In this document: positions 26,112-33,830 of the stretch, piece after piece
How positions within the stretch are numbered: position 1 is the stretch's first letter
Layout of the letters: every line of letters starts with the position of its first letter
Assembly (NCBI GenBank): GCA_028707635.1
Contig: JAQWAQ010000015.1
Location: forward strand, 1 to 38,328
Source: Negativicutes bacterium
GTDB lineage: Bacteria; Bacillota; Negativicutes; JAAYSF01
Direction of reading: 5' to 3'
Length of the DNA: 38,328 bases
Notes under the pieces: generated by a model
Told to the model about the DNA's origin: nothing
Databases searched by the model: none
The model's input: the letters and a program-made list of their open reading frames with translations, nothing else
Made by a program: the position numbers and the translations under genes

Positions 26112-27269
26112 ATGAATTTTTGGCAAATTATTAAGCGCGAATTGCAGCAGTTATTTATTAAAGATGCCAAACGGGCGTTTTATTTGTTCGGCGCGTCAGC
26201 TACGTATGCTGTCCTGTTTGGCTTGTTATACATGACAGGTGTTGTTAATTATGTGCCTATGGTTGTTTATGATCAAGACCAGACGCAGCTCAGTCGTTCC
26301 CTTGTCCGGGCCTTTGAGGATTCTGACAGATATCGGGTTGTGGCTTATGTGTCAACCCAGGAAGAAATGGAAGGTTATTTGCAAGATAAAACGGCCCAGG
26401 CTGCTTTGGCCATTCCGCCTGATTTCAATAAAGATATAAAGTTAGGCCGGGCATCACAGATCATGCTTGAAGCGAATGGAGCCAATATTATTATTGGCAA
26501 TACCATTATGAGTTCAGCCCAGGAAATCATGATGGGATTTTCTGCTGGTGTTGGCAGGAGTTTGCTTGAGACAGTAGGGCAGCTGCCAGATCCGGCCCTT
26601 AATCGAGCAGCGCCGATTGATTTTCGGTTAAGAGTGCTTAATAACCCGATATTAAGTTACTTGGACTTTTTTGTGCTGGGGGTAGCCATGGCAGCCTTAC
26701 AGCAAGGCGTGCTACTCTCGGTAGGGGCCAGTATGACGAATGAGAAATTTGAAGAATTTCACGAAACAAGCCCGGTAGTTATGCTGTTAGGCAAAATCAC
26801 TCCTTACTGGCTGGGTGGAGTGCTGTCTTATATGTTGGCGCTGTTGATTGCTGTGCAAGGCTTTGGAATACCGTGCCGCGGAAGCTTGACCAGTATCATC
26901 CTTGTGGGAGCTGCCTTCTTGTTTACTGTTGCAATTATGGGTAGTTTAATGGCCCTTATCTGCAAGGATGAGGTTGGCTTTACGCAGCTTTCACTTTCCT
27001 ATACTGTGCCAGCTTTTATCTACTCGGGTTATACTTGGCCGCTGCATGCCATGGGAATTTTTAGTAAGGTGCTAGCTTCGCTGTTTCCGATCACCTATGC
27101 GGCTAACAATGTCCGTGATCTTATGCTGGCTGGCTATGCACCAATGCTGCATTATGGCGTTTTTACGTTATTGGTGGCAGGGCTTCTTCTCTTTGCCATT
27201 GCAGTAAGGCTGTATGGTCGCAAACTTCAGCTGCGAAAAATTCCAGAGCAGGCCGCACTCATGCGGTGA
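26112..27269 (+). CDS. ABC-2 type permease, copy 2
   Basis: This 385-residue paralogue of the preceding gene has the same layout. Matching blocks are FWQIIKRELQQLFI at the N-terminus, VVYDQDQTQLSRSLVRAF, MSSAQEIMMGFSAGVG, RVLNNPILSY, and IYSGYTWPLHAMG with FPITYAANNVRDLMLAGY near the C-terminus. GAGGGGAG precedes the ATG, 32 bases after the first permease. The two probably form a heterodimeric membrane domain. After it the operon ends without an ATP-binding subunit. The intergenic region that follows carries two operator-like boxes of the next operon. Confidence 0.87.
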   Translation: MNFWQIIKRELQQLFIKDAKRAFYLFGASATYAVLFGLLYMTGVVNYVPMVVYDQDQTQLSRSLVRAFEDSDRYRVVAYVSTQEEMEGYLQDKTAQAALAIPPDFNKDIKLGRASQIMLEANGANIIIGNTIMSSAQEIMMGFSAGVGRSLLETVGQLPDPALNRAAPIDFRLRVLNNPILSYLDFFVLGVAMAALQQGVLLSVGASMTNEKFEEFHETSPVVMLLGKITPYWLGGVLSYMLALLIAVQGFGIPCRGSLTSIILVGAAFLFTVAIMGSLMALICKDEVGFTQLSLSYTVPAFIYSGYTWPLHAMGIFSKVLASLFPITYAANNVRDLMLAGYAPMLHYGVFTLLVAGLLLFAIAVRLYGRKLQLRKIPEQAALMR

Positions 27270-27362
27270 TGGTCTTGCAAAATAAATTTAAATAAGCAGA
27301 AATTTTCAGCAGGAGTTCTCAATCGGGTAGCGAAGTCATGCAATATAGCAATACAGAACGTA

Positions 27363-27380
27363 ATTCTATATTATAGAACT
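27363..27380. promoter_or_regulatory. IclR-operon box 1
   Basis: ATTCTATATTATAGAACT contains TTCTA-TATTA-TAGAA. Its reverse complement differs from box 2 at one of 18 positions. Confidence 0.5.
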
Positions 27381-27419
27381 GACAAAAGCAGTTTTTTATT
27401 TACAGATGAGCAAGAATTG

Positions 27420-27437
27420 AGTTCTACAATATAGAAT
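27420..27437. promoter_or_regulatory. IclR-operon box 2
   Basis: AGTTCTACAATATAGAAT contains TTCTA-CAATA-TAGAA, 39 bp after the end of box 1 and about 80 nt before the transporter start. Probable operator for the IclR protein two positions downstream. Confidence 0.5.
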
Positions 27438-27515
27438 AGAAAAGGGGTGGAAGGATCAAAAAAATCATGCCTGCTTGGAAACGAGGCTCTTAAAAAAAGA
27501 AGGGAAGTGGAAATT

Positions 27516-28463
27516 ATGTTAAAAATTTTTGGTGTTCTCACAAGATTTTTCCCGGTCTGGATTGTTATTTTCGTAGGTATTGCTCTTACTAACCCGGAAC
27601 CTTTCAAGACTATTCCCAAGATTATTCCGTACCTGCTAGGCTCCGTTATGCTGTTTATGGGACTTACGATGAAACTGGATGATTTTAAACTTGTTTTTAA
27701 ACAACCGAAAAATGTTATCGCCGGAATTATCTTGCGCTATATGATTATGCCATTTGTCGGCTTTGGCGTAGCGCATCTCTTAAATCTTCCACCAGCTCTG
27801 GCTGCTGGCTTGATCTTGGTAGGTTGCTGCCCAAGTGGTACGGCCTCCAATGTTATGACCTTCTTATCGCGCGGTGATACAGCGCTTTCCGTCACTGTTT
27901 CCAGCTTCAATACTGTTTTGGCTCCGCTGATTACGCCCGCCATGTTTTTACTGTTAGCTGGTTCTCTTGTTCCGGTTGATGCTGGAGCCATGCTAGTAGA
28001 CATTGCCAAAATGGTTCTTCTGCCAGTCGGACTGGGAATTGCATTCAATATGATGCTTCCATCTCTGATTGCTAAAGTAAAACCTTACCTGCCTGGGTTG
28101 TCAACGCTGGCGCTTCTCCTGATTATTATCGGTGGTACAGCCGTTAGTGCAAGCCGTCTGGCTACAGTTGCCGGAATTGCTCTCCTCGCTGTGGCGCTGC
28201 ATAATGGCATTGGTTTGGGCCTGGGTTATTTAGGCGCTCGTGCTACCGGAATGAATCTCTTCCAAGCAAAGGGCATCACCTTTGAAATTGGCATGGAAAA
28301 CTCGGCGTTAGCCATGACATTAGCTCTTGCCTACCTTGATCCAATTGCTGCCCTTCCTGGAGCCATCTTCAGTGTGTGGCATAACCTGACAGGTTCTGCG
28401 CTCGCAACTTACTGGGGCCGCAAAGCCGAACGCGAAGAAGGCCCTCTTGTGAAAGCGATATAA
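27516..28463 (+). CDS. Bile acid:sodium symporter (BASS) family transporter
   Basis: This 315-residue, roughly ten-helix transporter is recognised by GLILVGCCPSGTASNVMTFLSRGDTALSVTV (about residues 97-127) and EIGMENSALAMTLALAYLDP, the two crossing-helix regions of the BASS fold. The ATG at 27516 follows GGAAGTGG; an earlier in-frame start at 27447 would add a charged, non-conserved N-terminus. BASS members carry bile acids, pyruvate, pantoate, 2-keto acids or glycolate with sodium. With a 2-hydroxyacid oxidase encoded downstream, import of a hydroxy or keto acid is the best guess, by context only. Confidence 0.87.
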   Translation: MLKIFGVLTRFFPVWIVIFVGIALTNPEPFKTIPKIIPYLLGSVMLFMGLTMKLDDFKLVFKQPKNVIAGIILRYMIMPFVGFGVAHLLNLPPALAAGLILVGCCPSGTASNVMTFLSRGDTALSVTVSSFNTVLAPLITPAMFLLLAGSLVPVDAGAMLVDIAKMVLLPVGLGIAFNMMLPSLIAKVKPYLPGLSTLALLLIIIGGTAVSASRLATVAGIALLAVALHNGIGLGLGYLGARATGMNLFQAKGITFEIGMENSALAMTLALAYLDPIAALPGAIFSVWHNLTGSALATYWGRKAEREEGPLVKAI

Positions 28464-28543
28464 GAAGCTTATTTTATAGAAAATAAGCAAATGAGAAGAA
28501 GGAACTGCCTGAAAAGCCGCGAAATCTCAACAACAGCATTACT

Positions 28544-28553
28544 TATATAGAAT
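28544..28553. promoter_or_regulatory. Half-site of the IclR box upstream of the regulator
   Basis: TATATAGAAT matches the right half of the IclR-operon boxes (ATATAGAAT); the left half is not conserved. It lies about 30 nt before the IclR start and may contribute to autoregulation. Confidence 0.25.
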
Positions 28554-28584
28554 GACGATAAAATTTGCTCAAGGAGATGATATT

Positions 28585-29352
28585 GTGGCACAACAAGGCA
28601 TTATGGTTCAATCCATCGAACGAGCCATTCAGATTCTAAATTGCTTTAACGGCAGTAATCAGGAGCTTACGCTAAATGCAATTGCAAGCGAGCTTAATTT
28701 AAATAAAAGTACTGTCCATGGGATATTAAATACCCTGAAACATTATGATATGGTCGAGCAAGATGAAGAAAGAGGTAAGTACCGACTTGGAATGCACCTG
28801 CTGGTTTTGGGCAACCGATTATTGGATCGACTGGAGATTAGGACGGTTGCAAGCCCTGTAATACAAGAACTTTCAGAGCAGGTTGGTGAGACTGTCCATC
28901 TTGTGATTCTGCGCGGTACAGATGTTGTCTATATTGACAAATGTACGTCGAGCAAGTCCTTTCAAGTCTTTACTGCTGTTGGCATGAGTTATCCCGCCTA
29001 TGTGACCGGCGTTGGGAAAGTATTGTTGGCAGATAAAAGCGATGATGAGTTATGCGAAATAATTCCGCCTGTTTTGAACAAGGTAACGGAATATTCGATA
29101 GGCAGCAGAGAAGAACTGCTTGTAAAATTAGCCCAAGTAAGAAAACAGGGGTATGCTTTTGATAAAGACGAGAATGAAATCGGGTTAAGTTGTGTGGCGG
29201 CACCGATTTTTGACTATAGTGGTAAAGCAGTGGCCGCTATGAGCATTGCAGGTCCTTCGGCCCGACTGGATGATAAGCGGATGCAAGAGCTTATTGGCGC
29301 TGTGCAGAATGCTGCTGCAGAGATTTCTCGCAGGCTAGGGTATAGACCCTAA
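28585..29352 (+). CDS. IclR family transcriptional regulator
   Basis: The protein is 255 residues from a GTG at 28585, chosen because AAGGAG lies eight bases upstream and the length is normal; an ATG at 28552 has no ribosome site. The N-terminal winged helix-turn-helix is SIERAIQILNCFNG...LTLNAIASELNLNKSTVHGILNTL. The C-terminal GAF-like effector domain contains VGETVHLVILRGTDVVYIDK and GLSCVAAPIFDYSGKAVAAMSIAGP. It sits between the BASS transporter and the catabolic genes, and similar palindromes flank both transcription units, so it is probably their local regulator, sensing a pathway acid. Confidence 0.9.
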   Translation: MAQQGIMVQSIERAIQILNCFNGSNQELTLNAIASELNLNKSTVHGILNTLKHYDMVEQDEERGKYRLGMHLLVLGNRLLDRLEIRTVASPVIQELSEQVGETVHLVILRGTDVVYIDKCTSSKSFQVFTAVGMSYPAYVTGVGKVLLADKSDDELCEIIPPVLNKVTEYSIGSREELLVKLAQVRKQGYAFDKDENEIGLSCVAAPIFDYSGKAVAAMSIAGPSARLDDKRMQELIGAVQNAAAEISRRLGYRP

Positions 29353-29396
29353 GGTAAGAGAAGGTAAGGTTAATGTATAAGAAGGAATAAGAACAG

Positions 29397-29414
29397 AGTT
29401 TGACAATATAGAAT
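29397..29414. promoter_or_regulatory. IclR-operon box 3
   Basis: AGTTTGACAATATAGAAT differs from box 2 at two of 18 positions. It lies 18 nt before the TTG start of the acetaldehyde dehydrogenase gene, close to its AGGGGG ribosome site, so it would act at or just after the promoter. Confidence 0.45.
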
Positions 29415-29432
29415 AATTAGGGGGCGACGACA

Positions 29433-30314
29433 TTGAATAAAGTACGAGTAGCAATTATGGGCTCGGGGAATATCGGGACAGATCTTATGTATAAATTAAA
29501 ACGCAGCAAGGTACTTGAACCAAGAATTATGATCGGTATTGATCCTAATTCAACAGGCCTGCAGCGAGCTAAGAATGAAGGTTTGCTTGTTTCCCATAAA
29601 AGTATTGACGCAGTTCGTGAATATGCCGATCAATTTGATATTATTTTTGATTCAACAAGTGCGAATGCTCATATTGCAAATGCACCAGTTTATCGTGAAC
29701 TCGGTAAGATTGCAATTGATTTAACTCCGGCGGCAGTTGGGCCGTTTGTTATTCCCTCGGTTAATATCCAGGATGCACTAAAAGTCGATAATGTCAATAT
29801 GGTTACCTGTGGTGGTCAGGCGACGACACCGATTACTTATGCGGTGAACCGGGTTGTTCCTGTAAGTTATGCCGAGATTGTTGCGACAATTTCTAGCAAA
29901 TCGGCCGGACCTGGAACTCGGGCCAATATCGATGAGTTTACTGAAACAACCGGCAAGGCACAAGTAGTTGTTGCAGGAGCCAAAAAAGGCAAAGCCATTA
30001 TCGTTTTGAATCCGGCTGAGCCGCCAATCATGATGCGTAACACAGTCCGCTGCCTGATGGAGCAAGAGGGACCAGAGGTAGAAAAGGCTGTTAAAGAGTC
30101 CATTGCCAATATAGTCAAACAGGTTCAAGAATACGTACCTGGCTATCGGCTGAAGCATGAACCTCAATTTGATGGTAATCGTGTCACTGTATTTATCGAA
30201 GTAGAAGGCTTGGGCGATTTCCTGCCAACCTACTCCGGCAATCTGGATATTATGAATTGTTCAGCTGTATGTGTTGCCGAAGCAATGGCAGCAGAACGTT
30301 TCAATGTTAAATAG
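29433..30314 (+). CDS. Acetaldehyde dehydrogenase (acylating)
   Basis: This NAD-dependent enzyme converts acetaldehyde plus CoA to acetyl-CoA (DmpF/MhpF/BphJ family). The 293-residue protein has the Rossmann motif GSGNIGTDL (10-18), DLTPAAVGPFVIP, and the catalytic cysteine at about Cys126 in VTCGGQATTP. The start is a TTG with AGGGGG upstream. It is followed after nine bases by its usual partner, the 4-hydroxy-2-oxovalerate aldolase, with which family members form a complex that channels the aldehyde. Unlike normal meta-cleavage clusters, no hydratase or hydrolase gene is near. Propionaldehyde is also accepted by family members. Confidence 0.94.
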   Translation: MNKVRVAIMGSGNIGTDLMYKLKRSKVLEPRIMIGIDPNSTGLQRAKNEGLLVSHKSIDAVREYADQFDIIFDSTSANAHIANAPVYRELGKIAIDLTPAAVGPFVIPSVNIQDALKVDNVNMVTCGGQATTPITYAVNRVVPVSYAEIVATISSKSAGPGTRANIDEFTETTGKAQVVVAGAKKGKAIIVLNPAEPPIMMRNTVRCLMEQEGPEVEKAVKESIANIVKQVQEYVPGYRLKHEPQFDGNRVTVFIEVEGLGDFLPTYSGNLDIMNCSAVCVAEAMAAERFNVK

Positions 30315-30323
30315 GAGGGATAA

Positions 30324-31343
30324 ATGATGAATAATAAAAAAATTATTTTAACAGATGTAACCATGCGTGACGGCATGCACGCAATGGCGCACCAGTTTTC
30401 AGATGATGATATGGCAGTCATTGCTAAGGCTCTTGATGAAGCTGGTATGGATATTATTGAAGCAACACATGGTGATGGTTTGGGCGGAAACTCGTTGCAG
30501 TACGGTTTGGCGAAAAATACTGATGCCGAATATCTGGCAGCAGTTGCCCCGCAAATTAAAAATGCCAAACTTTCCGTGTTGCTGATTCCCGGAATCGGTA
30601 CAATTGAAGATTTGAAGGAAGCTATGCAATACGGAATTAACACAGTACGGGTTTGCACTCATTGCACCGAAGCCGACGTTTCAGCACAGCATATTGCGTT
30701 TGCTCGGAAAAACGGTCTTGATACAGTAGGTTTCCTGATGATGTCCCATATGATTCCACCGGAAAAGCTTGTTGAACAAGCTAAACTAATGGCCTCCTAT
30801 GGTGCGAATTGTGTATATTCGACCGACTCGGCCGGCAATCTCACTCCTGATGGTGTAACAGCACGTATCACAGCTCTGCGCGAGGCTTTGCCTGCAGATG
30901 TTCACATCGGATTCCATGCTCATCAAAATCTTTCCTTAGCAGTAGCCAACAGTATCGCAGCAGTTGAAGCTGGTGCGGATCGGATTGACGTATCTTTGGC
31001 TGGGTTAGGTGCTGGTGCGGGCAATACTCCAGCTGAGCCGTTTGTGGCTGTTTGCAATAAGCTGGGAATTCCAGTTGGAGCCGATTTGTATAAAATATCT
31101 GATGCAGCCGATAATTTAGTTCGTCCGCGCATGACACATCCGGTACAGGTTGACGGAAAATCGCTCATGATCGGTTATGCCGGAGTGTACTCCAGCTTCC
31201 TGCTCCATGCCGAACGAGCAGCTGCCCGGTATGGTGTTGATACACGCGATATTCTTGTTGAACTAGGACGGCGGAAAATGGTTGGCGGCCAAGAGGATAT
31301 GATTTTAGACGTGGCTCTGGATATTGCCAAACAAGCTAAGTAA
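30324..31343 (+). CDS. 4-hydroxy-2-oxovalerate aldolase
   Basis: This divalent-metal class II aldolase of the DmpG/BphI/MhpE type splits 4-hydroxy-2-oxovalerate to pyruvate and acetaldehyde. The 339-residue protein opens with [18 protein letters not shown], the catalytic RDGMHA motif with the usual Leu replaced by Met before it, and has [15 protein letters not shown] with the metal-binding histidines, followed by [22 protein letters not shown] precedes the ATG. Family members tolerate other 4-hydroxy-2-oxo acids, so the true substrate may be longer. It is directly followed by the three oxidase-subunit genes. Confidence 0.94.
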   Translation: MMNNKKIILTDVTMRDGMHAMAHQFSDDDMAVIAKALDEAGMDIIEATHGDGLGGNSLQYGLAKNTDAEYLAAVAPQIKNAKLSVLLIPGIGTIEDLKEAMQYGINTVRVCTHCTEADVSAQHIAFARKNGLDTVGFLMMSHMIPPEKLVEQAKLMASYGANCVYSTDSAGNLTPDGVTARITALREALPADVHIGFHAHQNLSLAVANSIAAVEAGADRIDVSLAGLGAGAGNTPAEPFVAVCNKLGIPVGADLYKISDAADNLVRPRMTHPVQVDGKSLMIGYAGVYSSFLLHAERAAARYGVDTRDILVELGRRKMVGGQEDMILDVALDIAKQAK

Positions 31344-31368
31344 GAAGGTTTTTGTGGGGGGGATAGCA

Positions 31369-32529
31369 ATGACAGGCGTTAAAAATGTAACTGTTTCCGC
31401 CAGTGATCAGCTCCAAGAAGTATTCCGCCAAGCCCAGCAAGACAGGAATCCAGTCTATTTGTACCGCAAACCTGGCGAGCATGGAATTAGCTTGGATTTG
31501 AGTCAGTGGAATGAAATTGAAGTGTTTGATGTTGATAATTTGATGGCCATTGTACCGCCGGGCCTTTTGCTTAAAGACCTGAATAAAGCTGCAGCTGCTA
31601 AAGGGTTGCGCTTTATTCCGGCTGATTCACCCATCCTAGAGAGCTTGAGCGTTGGAGAATGGGCGCATCGAGGCTGCCCGAACCTGTTATCCTGGAAATA
31701 TGGAGCCGGCAAACACTTCTTGCTTGGATCCAGTTATGTATTTCCTAATGGAGAGATAACAGCGGTTGGTGGTAAATGCATCAAAAACGTGAGCGGATAT
31801 GATTTAACCCGCTTTTTGACAGGGGCTTATGCTGATTTAGCAGTCGGTGTTCAATTTGTCTTAAAATTGATGCCGCAACCGGCATGCCGGTTGCGTTACG
31901 ATGTTGAAGTTGCCTCGCTGGAAGCTGCTAGTAAGCTGGCAGGTGAATTGCAGTCACGTCCGGTTCCACCGGCTTGGCTATACTGGGCTGATCCAATAGC
32001 CGGAACCAAGCTGTTCGGACAAAAGCAACAGGGGCAGCGGATTATCTTTGAATTGGATGGTAACGAAGCTGAAGTCAATGATTATGCTGCAGCAGTTAAT
32101 AAAATGCTGACGGTATGCAAAGCAAAAAATGCAGCGGTCAAAGCCAAACTTCCTGATCTGTCTTATTTGGAGACCAAGGAAGAAGGTTTCTGGCTTGTAG
32201 ATGAATTTAAGATACCTTATCCTGGCGTGAGTAAATTTGCCGAAACAGTAAAAAAAGCGCTGAAAGAAAACAATTGGGAAGGTGGGCTTTTTGGGCAACT
32301 GGCTGATGGTAAAATCAACCTGTATGTGAAAAAGGCCGATATTGGAACCAATATCTTCATTACCAAGCTGCAAGACCAAGCCAGAGCTTTGGGCGGGGTG
32401 TCAACCGGAAAATATGAGCGGGTGCATGGTGCTGGCGGCAGTGGAGCATTAGCTGTGTTAGAAAAAAACTTTAAACAGTGCATGGATCCGGCCCAGATAT
32501 TTAATAGACCGGCGGGGGTGATAAAATGA
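31369..32529 (+). CDS. GlcE-like FAD-binding subunit of a 2-hydroxyacid oxidase
   Basis: This 386-residue protein has a single FAD_binding_4 (PCMH-type) domain in its N-terminal half: MAIVPPGLLLKDLNKAAAAKGLRFI, GEWAHRGCPN and GKCIKNVSGYDLTRFLTGAYADLAVGVQFVLKLMP. It resembles GlcE of glycolate oxidase, a shorter relative of GlcD. The start is ATG 31369 behind GGGGGGG; the frame opens earlier, but that would overlap the aldolase gene by 20 bases. It overlaps the next gene by four bases (ATGA). It lies 25 bases after the aldolase, so it belongs to the same transcript. Confidence 0.85.
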   Translation: MTGVKNVTVSASDQLQEVFRQAQQDRNPVYLYRKPGEHGISLDLSQWNEIEVFDVDNLMAIVPPGLLLKDLNKAAAAKGLRFIPADSPILESLSVGEWAHRGCPNLLSWKYGAGKHFLLGSSYVFPNGEITAVGGKCIKNVSGYDLTRFLTGAYADLAVGVQFVLKLMPQPACRLRYDVEVASLEAASKLAGELQSRPVPPAWLYWADPIAGTKLFGQKQQGQRIIFELDGNEAEVNDYAAAVNKMLTVCKAKNAAVKAKLPDLSYLETKEEGFWLVDEFKIPYPGVSKFAETVKKALKENNWEGGLFGQLADGKINLYVKKADIGTNIFITKLQDQARALGGVSTGKYERVHGAGGSGALAVLEKNFKQCMDPAQIFNRPAGVIK

Positions 32530-33830
32530 ACCAGACTGAAAGACGCCGAGTAATCGAACAGGAAGTTATAAAATGCAGCCGGTGCGGAACTTGCCGCTCA
32601 ATTTGTCCGGTATTTCTCGCTGAGAATAATGAAAATACGACAGCACGCAGTAAAAACCGGATGATGGAAGCTGTTCTGGAAGGTGACGTCGAACTTACTC
32701 CGGGTGTGCAGGAACGGTTTGAAAAGTGCTTGCTCTGCAAAGCGTGTAAGGCCCATTGCGGGTCTGGTGTCGCCACAGATAAATTAATCATGGAAGGTCG
32801 GGCAGCTGCGGTCGCGCATAATGGTTTGTCGCCAGCGAAAAAAATGGCTTTTACCGGTCTGCGTTACCGGAAACTCTTTGACCTTGGTCTGCGGACCGGC
32901 GCCCTATTTCAGAACCTGATCTTCAAGAAACTGCCGGATGGACGCGGATGTGTTCCCCGCATCCTGCTGCCTGGAGCAGGGCTGAATCAGCGGCGGATTA
33001 TGCCGAACATGACAACGAATCCTTTGCGTTCGCGTCTGCCAAAGTTTATAAAAGCTAAAACACCGGTCAGTAAAGGACGAGTGTTGTTTTTCACCGGATG
33101 TATGCTTAACTATATGTATCCGGAGCCAGGTGAAGCTGTTGTTAGTATCCTGACAAGAAACGGCTGGGATGTTGTTATTCCCGAAGAACAGTGCTGCTGC
33201 GGTACACCGGCTTTTACATCAGGCGACGTAGAAACCGGTCGCTTTTTGGCCGAACAAAATATTAAAGCAATCAGTGCGGAAAAGCATGATCATATTGTAA
33301 CCGCTTGTGCTTCCTGCGGAGCAGCTCTTAAGCATGAATATAAGCATATTTTAGACAATTCCTCGTTGCTTTCCACATGGCAGGAAATTTCAACAAAGGT
33401 TCTCGATATATCACAGTTTGTTCTAAAATATTGTGATTTGTCGAAGTTAGGGAAACTGCCGTTTAAGGTTACCTATCATGATCCATGCCATCTGGTACGC
33501 GGCATGAATGTATCGTCTGAACCGCGTGAAATTCTAAAATCAATACCCGGATTAAAATTTGTCGAAATGAAAGATGCTAATCGGTGTTGCGGAGCGGGCG
33601 GAAGCTTTAGTGCTGTCTATTATGAACTCTCACGCAAAATCAACGATAAGAAGCTTGATAATGTTGAAGACACAGGAATGGACTATTTGGTTACAGGGTG
33701 TTCATCATGCCGGATGCATATTACGGATGGGTTGACCCAAAGGAATAGTTCTGTAAAAGTGCTGCATACGGCCGAAGTCATCAATATGGCCTATGACGCT
33801 GCCAGCCGAAAGGAGGGTAAAGCATGCTAA
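32526..33830 (+). CDS. GlcF-like iron-sulfur subunit of a 2-hydroxyacid oxidase
   Basis: The 434-residue protein is the electron-transfer subunit. Two [4Fe-4S] motifs lie at the N-terminus, CSRCGTCRSIC (17, 20, 23, 27) and CLLCKACKAHC (68, 71, 74, 78). Two CCG domains follow with CCCGTPAF and CCGAGGSF, as in GlcF, LutA and heterodisulfide-reductase-type subunits. It passes electrons from the flavin subunits to an acceptor, perhaps menaquinone or an electron-transfer flavoprotein; the acceptor cannot be read from the sequence. It overlaps the GlcE-like gene by four bases and the GlcD-like gene by seven. Confidence 0.9.
   Translation: MNQTERRRVIEQEVIKCSRCGTCRSICPVFLAENNENTTARSKNRMMEAVLEGDVELTPGVQERFEKCLLCKACKAHCGSGVATDKLIMEGRAAAVAHNGLSPAKKMAFTGLRYRKLFDLGLRTGALFQNLIFKKLPDGRGCVPRILLPGAGLNQRRIMPNMTTNPLRSRLPKFIKAKTPVSKGRVLFFTGCMLNYMYPEPGEAVVSILTRNGWDVVIPEEQCCCGTPAFTSGDVETGRFLAEQNIKAISAEKHDHIVTACASCGAALKHEYKHILDNSSLLSTWQEISTKVLDISQFVLKYCDLSKLGKLPFKVTYHDPCHLVRGMNVSSEPREILKSIPGLKFVEMKDANRCCGAGGSFSAVYYELSRKINDKKLDNVEDTGMDYLVTGCSSCRMHITDGLTQRNSSVKVLHTAEVINMAYDAASRKEGKAC

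Noticed and set aside
29433..31343. Aromatic meta-cleavage pathway
   Set aside because: The last two enzymes are present, but no dioxygenase, hydrolase, hydratase or decarboxylase gene lies within the window.
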